DNA from: Allodiplogaster sudhausi
Lineage: Eukaryota > Nematoda > Chromadorea > Rhabditida > Diplogasteridae
Length of the DNA: 64,000 nt
Assembly: GCA_945643635.1 (NCBI GenBank)
Contig: CALZFC010000041.1
Location: 3,580,501 to 3,644,500, forward strand
Direction: 5' to 3'
Shown: positions 46,218 to 58,720 of the stretch, piece by piece
Layout: every line of letters starts with the position of its first letter
How positions within the stretch are numbered: the first letter of the stretch is position 1
Made by a program: the position numbers and the translations under genes
The notes under the pieces: model-generated
Seen by the model: the letters and a program-made list of their open reading frames with translations, nothing else
The model's database searches: none
What the model was told of the DNA's origin: nothing

Positions 46218-47031
46218 TGAAATAGAGAATAGTAAAATAAAGCAGGAAAAATAGAGGGAGAGAGCGATGTTATCGGAAACACTATCCGGAAAAAAGTACA
46301 AGAGGGGGAGAGAGGGAGAGAGGGAGAGAGAGAGAGTGTGAACGAGTGTGAGAGTGAGAGAGAAAGATAAAGAGAGAGTGAGAGACAGCGCCAAATGAAA
46401 GGAAATATCATATTAACTATCTTATAGGTAGACAATGATTCATTTCTTGCGCAACCAATGTCGCGCCATTTGTACCTCTAGTCAAAAAAATCACAGTCTT
46501 TTCTAAAACCGGAGCTTTTCTAAAGCAAACTTACGGTTATTTATGCTGATCCCTTGCTCGGCTCTTTCTACATTCTCTTGTTCGCTACTCTTTGAAGATA
46601 AAAGTACTAGCAATTTGTCATCAACCAAGTGGCCAGCCATGCAGAGTAACAGAAGACTTGTACTGGTGGAAGAGAGAGAGACAGAAAGAGAGAGAGAAAG
46701 AGAGCGAGAGAGAGAGAGAGAGGCGTTGGCTTGCTTGGCACTCTTCCCTCTTAAACCCCTTTAAGAACTCTTTGAACTATGCTCGTACTCTCAAAGTCTC
46801 AAGTCTTTCCTTATCTCTATCACTCTCTCTCTCTCTGCCTTACCTCTCTCTCGCTCTCTCTCCGTGCCTTCCCTCTCTCGCACTCTCGACACTCCCTCCC
46901 TCTCTTGTTCCTCCAAATACTGACCATTATGGCAGTGCACATTAGCGGAAATGGACGCTGAGAACGTGGTCGCTTTATACATGAGTAGGCGGGTGATGTT
47001 GAAGGAGTTTGAACGAAGACTTTGAGGAGAA

Positions 47032-47082
<51 letters not shown>

Positions 47083-49114
47083 GAGAACGAGAGAAGCGAG
47101 GCAAGTTGAACGTTAGAGCAGTAGCAAAAAAACAACAAGAAAAATGACCCCTTGAGAGGGACCTTTAAATTTAGAAAGAGATGGGGATATGTAAAAAAAA
47201 CAAGCCTTTGAACAGAACTTCATGGTGCAGCACATTTCCTTCTCTCTCTTCCTCTCTCTCTCTCTCTTTCACTCTTCCTATCTCTCTCGCTTCCGCCCCT
47301 TTCTAAGAATAGAGGCCTCGCACGTGTGCACTTGGGCCAATTTGTCCTTTCTCCCTTCCTATTCATTCCAAGTTTCTTTTGATTAATTGTAAGAAGCGCC
47401 AGGGCAAGCTAATCCTCAATAAATAAGAGAATTCATGTGAAAACACGTCTTGTTAGAGTTACAAATAAGGTCTTGCTTTGAAACCACCGCAAATTACAAG
47501 TCGATACCGTAGTTTCCACGAGTACCGTACACTTTTTGGTCTCTTGCTCAAAAGTACCGTAATCCACTGACTTAGACCCGCCCGACATGGTCGGGCAGCT
47601 GGCCTTCGTGCACACATCCGAGATCGTGCCGTACATCAGATTGATTCGGTTGAAGAAGTCGACCGCTGAAAAATATTTTCTTAACACTTTCATTTTAATT
47701 ATTGGTGTTAACCTGGATGTAAGTTTTTGATTTTTTGTTCAATATTATTCCCTATTATAAGTCAATTGTTTTGCAATAGATGCTGAATGATAATGCACAT
47801 CTAGAACAACCTTGTGAACATAATGTAAGCATAATTAGTGCTGTTTGAAGGGAATCAACTTTTATTCAATTTTCCTACGGTAGCATACAGTAGCCTCGGC
47901 TTGGTACGCATACAGTAACCATTCCGATTGCTGCTCTATTCCTTGTGTTTATTTCCAAACATTTACACGCGGCATAAAAAAAGAAACCTATCAGTGCACC
48001 TTCTTCGCAACAAAAGCGAGCGAAGGATGTGGGCCGGGCAAATTTGTTTGCTAGCAAACACTGGGACCTGTCTTGAAGTAAAGATCAACAAAGTAGCCAT
48101 GTGAACTTCGTTCCCTTTGCCAATATGCATTCTTCATACAGTTCTACTGAATGAAATAAAAGAAGAAGAAAAACCTTTTGTTATCCTTTGAAAGTTCTCC
48201 CTTCATCAAACATATAAGAAGTGAATCATTGCTCGGGGGCTGAAGCGGAACAATGGAAAGAGCTCTATCGTTGAGCGCGAATGTATTAGTCAATGTCAAT
48301 GTGAAATCGACTTGAATCATATGCCATCGCTTCATGGAAACACCTAGGAACGCATTAAGGCAAAATATCAAGCAATGAGCATTCGAAAAGCGCTTAGCAA
48401 TAAAAAAAATGGAGAACCTGAATCCGTTTTGGATTCAAAAAGAAGGGAGCGGCGTGTAATTTAATAAAACATCGAGTACAGCTAAATATTACGTCAAATA
48501 AGAACAACTGGACGTAAAAGCGGGTCAAGTATTCGTTGTTTTTTGCGTGTTATTTTGAAAAGTAGGTTGAAGTAAAAAGGGCTTGAATAATAATATTATT
48601 ATTTTTCTACTAACTGTGCACAGCGAGCCAGTCGTCAAAGTGTTCATTGGCGGGAAGACGAACGGCCGCCTTGAGATCGACGCCCGAGTTGAGCGTGGCC
48701 TCGGCGTGCTTGTGCAGATGATGCCGAAGCGTGCCATCCGGGAATCGCTTGCGAGGACGGAAGGTCTGTGGAGGAGAAGAGATTAGGATGTGGGATTCCA
48801 TAACAGATCCTTTTAGGAACAACTACATATTACTAGAAGATGAAAACAACTTCAGAAACATAAATCAATTTAATGAAAACCCAAAAATTTGCCTACGTTT
48901 CCTTCGAATTGATTCAGCAATGATGTAAAGCAAAGTAAAAGAGTAATATTAGAATATTCGAGCGAAAAAAATGGGTTCTGCCAGTGCCAAACTTGTTCAA
49001 CCTTAACCGCACGCTTATTTTTACTAATTAAATGCGGTTTATTCGAACTGGAAGACAAGATGAAGGCCAAACCTTGTGCTTGTTGAGCTGGAGAAACTCG
49101 ATGAAGCTCGTCAT
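43403..49114 (-). CDS. mob3: MOB3-type MOB kinase activator
   Basis: MOB proteins are small zinc-stabilised adaptors that bind NDR/LATS or MST kinases; the MOB3 class binds MST1-type kinases. Seven exons in phase: 49114-49073, 48765-48615, 47665-47572, 45694-45561, 44074-43959, 43766-43680, 43459-43403; 226 residues, close to the 216-217 typical of MOB3. Recognisable segments: [54 protein letters not shown], then the zinc ligands Cys-x4-Cys in [12 protein letters not shown] and His-x4-His in HTYIHHFD, and [13 protein letters not shown]. The N-terminus [14 protein letters not shown] and the tail [18 protein letters not shown] differ from the family norm. Introns total about 5 kb and are rich in GA/CT repeats (45240-45285, 46165-46210, 46670-46722, 47038-47080). 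No other gene was supported within them. Confidence 0.95.
44440..47300. repeat. Clustered GA/CT microsatellites in MOB3 introns
   Basis: At least seven tracts: 44455-44480 (CT), 44930-45070 (GA), 45238-45288 (CT), 46165-46210 and 46300-46385 (GA), 46665-46722 (GA), 46820-46900 (CT), 47035-47082 (GA). Strand of the purine run alternates. All long Ser/Leu or Arg/Glu frames here derive from them. Confidence 0.85.
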
Positions 49115-50309
49115 TTCTGAGTTTGACGCTGAAAGGAGCCAAGGAATGTCGCAAAGAATATGAGAGAACCGAATGAGAGAAGGGCAGCAGTGGTTAGTTA
49201 GGGGAGAAAGCGAGAGGGTTGCAAAGAGGGCCACGGCGGGAAGAAGAAGACGAAAGCAGTCGCTCCCTTTCTCTCTTTCTCTCGCTCACTCTGTTTCTCT
49301 CAATCTCTCCTTCTTTCTCTTTCTCTCCCACTCTCTCGCTCCCTCTTTCCCACGCCACGCCCCGAGTAGGCGCGTGTGCAGCGGCCAAGAAGACCGCTGC
49401 TCTGCTGCTATCCCAGTAATAATCAGGAATAGGAAAGGAATAACAACCACCTTTCACCACGATCCATCAGAATATGCAGGTGTAAAGCGAAAAATGAATG
49501 AAAACGAGCAAGGAAAAGGCGCGGACGTGCAGGGTTGAACAACTATAATCGGTGATATTTCAAAAATTGTAAAATGCTAGTGAATTCTGCAAACAATTAA
49601 TGAACTTCACTTGCTTTGTTAAAAGAATTATTGCACAAAACCCGTCAAAAGTACTACACTGAAATCCTTTTTTTTCTTTGCAAAAGGTTCACTGAACAAT
49701 CCTGTGTCTTTCAACCACAAAAAAAACAGAGCTCACGTGTTTCATTTTCAATCTTTACGACCTGGCCTTCTGTTTCTATTTTTTGTTTGCTCAATTTTGT
49801 GACCCTTCATCTTCATCACTTTCTGACTGATAAAAAGACTGATAAGCACAAGTTTGCCTTCCTCGAAAAGCAGCCACATACAGCATCAGAGACCTCGCAT
49901 CGCACGCACGTGCGCCTATTAGAGTGATAAGTTTAATTGATCTGAAAGTGAGAGAGAGAGAGAGTGAGTGAGAGAGAGAGAGATAGTGACAGATAGAGAG
50001 GGGCAGAAAGAGAAAGAGAGAGGGAGAGAGAGGAAGTTAGCAGGCTGAGAGCTGCTAGACCCATTCTTATACACTTTGTTGCCCAAGACGGATGCGAACA
50101 TTCCTAACGTTATGCCGCTCTCTTTGTTTTGCTATTAGGAACAATACCTTGTTTCCTTTGCATTTGATAATTTCATTATGCATGCATCTTATTAATGGGG
50201 AAAAGATCAGCTTCAAAAAAATATTTCCATTTCTTCTCACATGTTGTCATTTTCGCTGTGGGATGTTCTCTTATTAGTCACAATTTCGATTCCGCCCTGA
50301 AAAGGGAAA
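49115..50309. other. Divergent intergenic region between MOB3 and glucosylceramidase
   Basis: The two genes diverge, so both promoters should lie here. CT-rich tract at 49265-49350 and GA-rich tract at 49948-50030. The open frames seen are repeat-derived. No conserved promoter element could be assigned. Confidence 0.5.
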
Positions 50310-53300
50310 ATGAACGTCGATAGACGTTCGCTCGCGTTCCTTCTATTCCTTCTGACACTTCAAAATCTGCACTTCTCGGAGGCTACGAAGGGTTGGTCAT
50401 CTTTTTTTATTAATTGTTTTCAATATGAAACCTTCCCTCGGGAAAGCTCTTTCGTTTCAGTCAAAATAGTTGCTGTAAAACGAAATGAAGCCAATCTATA
50501 AGTTAATCAATAAATAAATAAATAAATAATATAATAGTATTTAGCTTGCAGGATGCGTTGAGCGAGTGTACTCGGGCGGAGTACTGAGAAGAGCGGCATG
50601 CGTCTGCAATTCGACGCATTGCGATGACATCGAGCCGTTGGGAGAAATAGGAAATGATGAGGTGGGTGCGGTTCAGGGGGTGGAAGGCACCAACAATTTA
50701 CTTTCTGGAATTATTTTTTTTCAAGAAAATAGTTTTAAATTACTTTTTGAAGAAGATTGCTTATTTTCACACCGATCGGTTTAGAATGGAATGATTGGGG
50801 AGATTAAGATTATCTGAATTAGTGATCTCAAAACAAGTTAAAGAAAACTGAAGTAACGAACTGAGCTCTCTTCTGAAAGTGCAATTTTTTGGACAACTAA
50901 TCTCAACTTTATTAAACGAGAATGATCAATCAATACAAAAACTGTAATTTTTAAGTATGAAAATATCTTACATCTCTTGTTGTAAGGCAGTCTTCTACTG
51001 GAGCGATGTTGGAGGACGGCGAATGGACCGTGAGAGTGTCAAGTTCTCGAGCAAGCCAGGTACTCTATTAATATTTGTAAAGTCATAAAAGTTTTCTTGA
51101 TACAATTATTAAATAAATAAAAAAAACTTGATACAATTATTAAATAAATACTCAAAAATATAAAAAAAAGAATGATAAATCTTAGCCGACGGAGATGACG
51201 TCCTCGTGGTGGAAGTCGACGGCGATGCGCTCTTCCAGGAGATCATCGGCTTCGGCGGCGCCTTCACAGACTCTTCAGGAATCGTCGCCAATTCGCTGTC
51301 CGAATCCACTCGCACTCGCTTGATGCAACAGTACTTTGGCAAGGAAGGTAAATTATTTATAGTTTTTCTTATAAATATTTTATCTGAACTATGTATATTA
51401 AAAAAAAATATGAATATACACAAAGTCCAAGGCCTCTTTTCATTTCATTCATTTCCAGGCGCCGCTTACACTCTTGGACGTGTGCCGATCGCCTCCACAG
51501 ACTTTGGCTACGGCGAGTACTCCTATCTGGACACGCCGAATGACTTTAATCTGACGTCGTTCGCGATTGCCAAAGAGGACTTTGACTACAAGGTAGATCT
51601 TTATTAAATCAGTAATTTCTTACTATAATGCAATGTATTAAAAAAAACAGACAAAAGATCTTCCATCTTTTCTTGTTAGATTCCGCTGATACGGACGGCG
51701 CAATCGATGGTGGCTTCTTACAATTCGTCGCTTCGACTTGTAGCTTCGCCGTGGTCAGCGCCAGGTACGCGCAGTTTAAACGCACTAAACAATAATTATA
51801 TGGTTTATGTAATTATCTATGAGGGTTAAAAAAGTGCTCAAATCGGAAATATTATTTTTTAAAATTATGAGTAGCCTAGGTTTTAAGAGAAGTCGCTGAC
51901 CAATCCAATGAACTGATCATGAACATTGTCTTTACAGCATGGATGAAGTCGAACGGCCGTATGGTCGGAGGCGGAAAGTTGCGCGGCTTTGCCGGAGGCC
52001 CGTATTATGATACTTATGCGAAATATCTCGTGAGGTGTGCGACGTTCAATCTAGATAATGGAGATTTTTTTTATTTATTTATTTAAATGCTATAATATAT
52101 GTACATATGCATGAACTATTTGGCAACTGTGTAACTAATTCTAAAAAACACAGAGTTTATCAATTAATAATAATTTCTAAATCGCGCCAGATTCATCGAA
52201 GAGTACACGGCTCTCGGCATTCCGATCACATGGCTTTCGATGCAGAACGAGCCGACCACCGGCGCCAACCCCAAGTACGGCTGGCAGACCATGTACTTCA
52301 GTGCGCAGAGCGAACGGTTCGTGTGGCTTTTGCATCTACATTATATTTACAAAAAAACAGTAAAGAATGTATGTAGGTTAAAAAAAATGTTTTAAAAAGT
52401 TTTTATCAGGTTAATCAAAGCATTATAAATGATGGGAGTGACTTCGAAGATTCCTCTGGAATGATGTATTTTGTGATTATTAATTATTATTTTATTGCTT
52501 ACGCTACTCTATTTTAAACTCGACCATGGTTTCTTCTAAATATAATGTAGATAAAAATATTAATAGAAGTCTTTCAGTGATTTCCTCAAAGGCCAGCTCG
52601 GTCCGGCACTCTGGAAATCGCCGGTTGCCAAAAACACCCAAATCGTCATTCTCGACGACAATCGATTCATGCTGCCGATCTGGGCGGACGTTGTTTGTCT
52701 TTATTTTCACGTTTTTTTTATTCTTTTTTTTTTACAAGCGATGAAATCCTCCTGTAGAGTCATTGAGGAATTAAATTTGGCAAATAAAGTTTTGCTGCGC
52801 AGGTTTTCCGTGATCCTGACGCTGCGAAGTACGCGGCAGGCATCGCCGTCCACTGGTAGGGAGAGATTGGAAGGGAATAGAGGGATGGAGAGAGAGAGGT
52901 ACAAGAAGAGAGAGAGAGTGCAAGAGAGAGATAAGAGAGATTGGGTGCAAGAGAGAAAGAATGATAGAGGGAGAACGAGATATAGAGTGATAAAGAACAA
53001 GATGATTTAAGATTGTCCAGAAAGAAAGCTGCAGGTATGAAGATGCGATCTACGCTGCATCCGTACTCTCGACAACGCACGAGAACTGGCCCGACAAGTT
53101 CCTGCTAGCAACCGAGGTTGGCATGCAAATAAACTGTAATGCGACCAGTACACTCCGCCTTCCTCTCCTTATCAGTCAATGAAAATAAGTTACAACGATG
53201 TTAATGTGACGTAAAAAAACTAGCAAAAATAAATAAAATAAAATAAAATAAATGCAAAAAAAATGTTGAAGTAGCGTTTTTACTTTTGCTATATTGTAAA

Positions 53301-54380
53301 ACTTTTAAAAGGCATGCAACGGCTACCTCGTCATCGACAAGGGCGTCTATCTTGGCGACTTCGTTCGCGCCGAAACCTACGCCAACTCCATTATCGAGGT
53401 ATCCAAATAAAAATATATTTGAGAGCAAATGATGACCAATTAATTCCTGACACTACCGTACTCCTTCCTCGCTCGTCGCAGGACCTGAACAACTTTGTCG
53501 GCGGTTGGATCGACTGGAATCTCGCGCTGAACGCCGACGGCGGCCCGACGTTCGTGAAGAACAACGTGGACGCGCCCGTTATCGTGGACGGCGTCAAGGA
53601 CGAGTTCGTCAAGCAGCCAATGTTCTACTCCCTCACGCATTTCAGGTTCACGCAGAACAATGAGTTTATTTCTATTTTATTTCACCATTTTAAATGCACA
53701 TGTATGTATATCATCCATACAACAGCAATTTCTTTCCTTTAATCAATTTCGATTTCCAGGATGAATATAATTTAAAAAAAGACAAAACAACAACAACAAC
53801 AACGTTTTCTTTCACTGTTTTTGTGAAATGAGTTCAGAGGCGTTTTTCTCACCCTAATAACATCAATAAAAAAAAACATTTGACAGCCGCTTCCTCCGTC
53901 CGGGAACGCATCGTGCTGGTGTGCAGATCACGGGCGACAAGCCGGACTTTGTCGCCGTTCTCGGCGCACTCATCGAGGATGGTAGACGAGCTGCGTTCTT
54001 ACTCAACCGATTGGGGGACAGAGTCAGACTCCCTTTTTGAACTTTAACTTTTATGTACATATTTTAATTTTTAAATTAAAATATTTTATTTAATCTATAT
54101 AACAGTGTAAGAAGTTTATTTACCTATAAATCGATGTACAATAAATGGAAGTATACAGCTGCATTTGGTGCAGTCCACCTCAAAATGGTCGACTGTTTCT
54201 TGAAACAGTAAAAAAAGCAAACTATACTCAGTTTAAATTGTTTACGCCATATTCCATTCCTTCTGCTTAATTTTACAGACGATGAAAATCTCGCTGCGGG
54301 ACCGCGCGCGACCGGGCGTATTTTTGAATTTCGATCTCCCGCCTCATTCGATCGTCACGGTCGTTTGGAATTCGCCGTGA
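50310..54380 (+). CDS. gba: Glucosylceramidase (lysosomal acid beta-glucosidase, GH30)
   Basis: Cleaves glucose from glucosylceramide in the lysosome. Fifteen exons in phase: 50310-50391, 50552-50661, 50987-51059, 51186-51347, 51459-51592, 51680-51764, 51938-52034, 52191-52316, 52578-52692, 52803-52855, 53035-53116, 53312-53398, 53482-53645, 53887-54022, 54279-54380; 535 residues, against 536 for human GBA1. A signal peptide covers about residues 1-25 ([19 protein letters not shown]). Then [50 protein letters not shown], the acid/base Glu268 in [22 protein letters not shown], the nucleophile Glu373 in LLATEACNGY, and [19 protein letters not shown]. Both catalytic glutamates are present, so it should be active. 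Exon boundaries fall inside conserved motifs. Nothing suggests pseudogenisation. Confidence 0.96.
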
Positions 54381-55171
54381 TACATACGTTTCGCTTCATG
54401 TAGAGATTATTTACGTTTTTAGCTTGCAACCATCGTCAGTAAATGATGTTTCAAATGTACACTAATGCTTTCAATCGCACATGTCATAAATTGATAGATT
54501 TCATGTTCTCTTGGAATTTAAAATTTTGATGTCAACGAAATCGTACAGCAAACATCATTGTGGAAAGCTATGCCACTTCCGTGTTAAAAAGGAGCAATCT
54601 ATATAGGCAGACGAAAGAAGTATAGAAAGTGAAATTTTTTTTAAATCTTAAGCAATTGAAATCCTTTTTCCCTCACCTTTCAAGGCGCCGGCTGCACTCT
54701 TGGGCATCAACGAAAACGCTCTGATATCCTGCCGTCAGCGTTGTTTGAAGCAGCACTAGCTTTTTCAACCACAGCAATTTATATTATATAGTAGAGTAAT
54801 ACTGCTGTGTGCATTTCAGAAGGAATTTTAAGGGATGGGGGGAAGGGCGAGAGAGAGGAATAATGGGCATTTGTACATTTGAACAAGAAGAAGAAAAAAG
54901 TGTGCATTAATGCAAACGAATGATATTCGAGAGAGGAAAGAGCCTTCTGCCAATTAATAACTTTTTCCATCATTTCACTATCACGCGGTTCAATTCATCA
55001 CAAAACATATAGAAAGTATGATAAATCATTGGTTATGCAAAAGGTTGGCATCCTCTTCCCCTCTGCACATGTTGTTCTCTAGTTCTCACTACTCTCTCTC
55101 TTCTTTCAACCGAGCCAGGTTTATAAGCAGCGCACCAATATTGTACATTCGACATCAACAAGAAGTTGAGT
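54381..55171. other. Intergenic, nothing recognised
   Basis: AT-rich spacer after the glucosylceramidase stop. A cysteine/proline-poor frame near 54700 is short and unsupported. Confidence 0.5.
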
Positions 55172-55398
55172 ATGGCAAGCAAGAATCTGCTTCTTCTTTT
55201 CTTCGCTCTTCTCTCGCTTCACGAGTCTGCAGCTCATCTCGCCGGCGAGTGGACAGCGTTATTCAATGAATATCTTTTTTTTCTATATTCATTTTCAAAC
55301 TAGAAAGTAGAACAGCTCAAACTTTTATCAAATTTGCCATGCTTGAAAAGACTTCAGGATGTGGCTGCACCGATGTTGCTAAATCGCCGTCATGCCCG
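55172..55398 (+). CDS. Start of a small secreted cysteine-rich protein gene
   Basis: ATG at 55172 opens a clear signal peptide (NLLLLFFALLSLHESAAHLA). A second exon, 55358-55398, begins after TTCAG and reads CGCTDVAKSPSCP before a GTAAAA donor at phase 0. To join the two in frame the first exon must end at about 55244 with a GC donor (GCGAGT), or another exon is missing. The donor at 55399 is only about 40 bases from the 3' end of the antisense retroelement, so the next exon may lie beyond it: the exon at 62854 also starts in phase 0. Function unknown; small Cys-rich secreted proteins are common in nematodes. Confidence 0.45.
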
Positions 55399-55437
55399 GT
55401 AAAAGATATATATTTTTTCTTTCGAATCCATCAACAA

Positions 55438-58400
55438 TCAATCGTCTGTCAGACGGCGCGGACATCCCGTGACCGTCGTGCCATAAGTCGGCTCGGCTGG
55501 ACCGATACAGGGCGTGCACTTGTCGCCCGGATCGGCTCTCCTGGAAACAGACACTCTTATTCTGCGAACTACTCTGTCTTGCCAAGCTTTTCTTCCCTTC
55601 TTAGCCTCCATGACTGCAGTTTCTGGCATTTCTTTAGGAAGGACTCGTAAGAGGTCGAACTGCACCACTCTCTCACTTTTCCCAGAAATTTCCCGAATGA
55701 TGGCAGAATTGTCTGAGACACTCACTACCCGGAAAGGACCCGTCCACTCGTTCTCTAACTTGGGGACGTCTTGTCCGGCTCGTGCCGACGGCACCTTCAT
55801 GTATACCAGATCACCCGCTACTGGATAACGGCGTGCATTCACATTGTGCCGTTTATCGTAATGCTCCTTCATCTGGTCAGCCATGTGTCTAGCATGTTCC
55901 CGAATCTTCTCGTGTGCCAGTTTCAATCCAGATACCAAATCATGCTTGTAGTCTGTCACATCTGCGTATGGTGCATCGCGTGCTGCTGCCAGTCGAGGAC
56001 CCAGCGGTCTAGGGTCTCGACCGTGGACAGCAAAGTACGGTGACTCACCTGTCCCGTTGTGCACCGCAGAGTTATAGGCATACACTGCGAATGGAAGTGT
56101 CTCGTCCCACTCCTGGGGAGAATCACACTTCTTGCGCAATAATTCTAGCAGTGTGCGATTTAGTCTCTCGCACGCTCCATTCTCCCGAGAGCAGTATCCC
56201 TTGGTAGTCGGGTGTTCGACTTCGAGCAAGGCGAGGAGCTCCTCTGTTAGCTTGCTTGTGAACTCTAGACCTTGGTCGCTTAACAGCGCTTCCGGCAAGC
56301 GGCCATTCTCGGCCACCCAGTGCCTGACGAACTTTCTTGCGACTGTCCGAGCACTTTTGTCCTTCATGGCATAAGCCGCTCCGAACTTGGTGAAGTAATC
56401 GACAATTGTCAAGACGTACCGATTCATTCTGGTAGACATGCCAATCTCTAGGACGTCTATTCCTACCAGCTGGAACTGTCTCAGTGGCAAGGATTGGCTT
56501 CAGGGGCAGGATCAGAATGGTGGTGGGATTGAACGCAGCGCATTTAGGACATTGCTTGATGTATCTCTGTACATCTCGCCTCATTCCTTCCCAAAACACT
56601 GAAGACATTATGCTCAACATCTTCTTCACCGCGAAGTGTCCGGCGAGTTTGCCATTATGATTATCGCGAATGATGCCTTCTCGCAATGCTTCCGGCACAT
56701 AACGCTTCCAGCCACCCTTGTGAGCCCGCGCCTCGAGAACTCCGTTCTGTTCTCTCCAAAGTGCTCCGCCTCTTCTCACCTTCTTCTCCACGGATGCTCG
56801 CACTGCGTCGCGCAACTTCAATCCGTTCTCGTCAGATTCTAGAGCCTTCAACCACTCCGAGTCATCCTTCTCAAAGACAAGACGATTGACAAGGCGGACA
56901 ATTTCTTGCGTGTCGTCTTCGTCATGAGCATTCGGCGGAGCTGCTCCGCGACTTAGGGCGTCCGCAACTACATTTGTTGACCCCTTCACATACTGAATGC
57001 GAACATCAAACTCTTGCAACTCCACAGACCACCTCATTATCCTTGGTGAGATATTCACCCTTGTGAACAGTGCACAAAGTGGTTGATGGTCTGTTCTGAC
57101 CATGACTGTCGTGCCGGTACAGAAATGCTTGAATCTCTTGAGACCGAACATTACTGCAAGCGCCTCGGCGTCTGTGATGTGGTAATTCCGCTCCGCTTTG
57201 GAACACGGTCTACTGGCGAAGAAAATTGGGTGCAAGGCACCGTCATCATCTTCTTGTGCAAGGACAGCTCCTACCGCTTCCTTACTTGCATCCGTGTACA
57301 AGTAGAAGGGGCGCTGGCCACTCAATGCTCGCTCCACGTCTGGCTGTACCAGTACTGGTGGTGACATCAAGGCGCTCTTCAAGTCCTCAAATGCCAACTG
57401 CTCTGCATCTCCCCATTTCCAGACCGCTTTGATGGAAGTCAGGCGAGAAAGGGAAGAAACTCTCTTAGCGTAATTGAGAATGAACTTGCGATAGTACCCG
57501 GACATGCCCAGAAACGTGCGCAACTGCTTCACATTCTGCGGAACGGGGTATTCCCCAATGGCTCTTACTTTACCCTCGTTCACATGCACACCGTCGGCAT
57601 CACTGATGTGTCCCAGAAATAGAACCTTCGCCTGTGCCACCCTGCACTTCTTTGCATTCAGTCGCAACCCGTGCTTCCTGAATGCTGCAAAGACTCTTTC
57701 TAGTACTTCTACGTGTTCAGCTTCGTCCGTTGATGCTATCATGATGTCATCCATATAGACCATGCAATTTTCCCCGAGAACCTCCTTCAGCACCTGGTGC
57801 ATTAGTCTCTGGAAGACGGCTGGACTTGTCGCCAGTCCGAACGGGAGAACTCTGAACTCGTACAAACGATCCAGTGCAGTGAAGGCTGACTCCTGCGCTG
57901 CATCTTCTGACAACCGCACTTGCCAATAGCCGGATTGCATATCAAGAGTCGTGAAAATGCTCTTTCCCTTCAAATTCCGCAGTGCCATCTCCGAAGAATG
58001 AAGCGGATGTGCGTCCTTGTCACAAATCTCATTCAGTCTGCGATAGTCAACACAAAGGCGGAGATTGCCGTCCTTCTTCCTCACTAGCACCAGCGGAGAT
58101 GCCCATGGTGAAGAGCTCGGCCTAATCACTCCCGTCTCTTCCATGCGACTCAGCTGCTTGCTCACTTGCTGCTGGAGACCAAGCGGTACTGGTCTCTGCT
58201 TCTGGCGAATCGGTGGGTGCATGCCCACGTCGATCTCGTGCTCCACTAGATCTGTTCGACCCAACTCTCCGTCACTGAGGGCGAAAATGTCTGCATAATC
58301 CGCTACCAATGCGCGATATCGCTCGGATTCGATCGGACCATTCTCACTGACAGTTTCCACTACAGTTGCGGTCTTCTCACTTGTATTGCTACAAGGCAAT

Positions 58401-58720
58401 TCCTTGGACATCTCCACCGGTTGCCAAGCCGTCGACGCCCACACTCCGACTTCTTCATCTGGCAAGAACCAACGTGGCAGATCAGTCTGATTCTGGACTG
58501 CTACTTCGTATTCTGGTGAGACAAGAGTAGATTCTACGCCATCGACTGATGATAAGAAGGTGGTGACAGATGAGTCTGGCGGTGCGCGAAGCGTAAGACG
58601 CGCGGTAGTGTGTGGCGGTACGAATACCCGCCGATTCACTCTCGCTGGCTCTTCCGCGTTCTCTGCTGTCTGTCTCCACCACTGCTCCCAGACTGCGCGA
58701 GCATTCTGACCCAGGAGCAC
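55438..58720 (-). mobile_element. pol: Ty3/gypsy-like pol region: RT, RNase H, integrase
   Basis: Two overlapping frames. The first (58720-56123) carries the reverse transcriptase with the YMDD box at about 57748-57759, RNase H with YTDASKEAVGAVLAQ and YHITDAEALAV, and the integrase zinc finger ending in KQCPKCAAFN. Near 56480-56510 the integrase passes into a second frame (56490-55438) that has the DDE core: GIDVLEIG, LLSDQGLEFTS and RENGACERLNRTL. The order RT-RNase H-integrase is that of Ty3/gypsy. The shift inside integrase, with others upstream, means no intact polyprotein is encoded as the sequence stands. The frame ends at 55438 with no 3' LTR recognisable beyond. Confidence 0.9.

Noticed and set aside
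19870..47082. Rule that GA/CT tracts always place pyrimidines on the sense strand near acceptors
   Set aside because: True for several exons (19862, 20432, 36097) but tracts at 22400, 23505-24270 and 25785 have the opposite sense, so no consistent bias.
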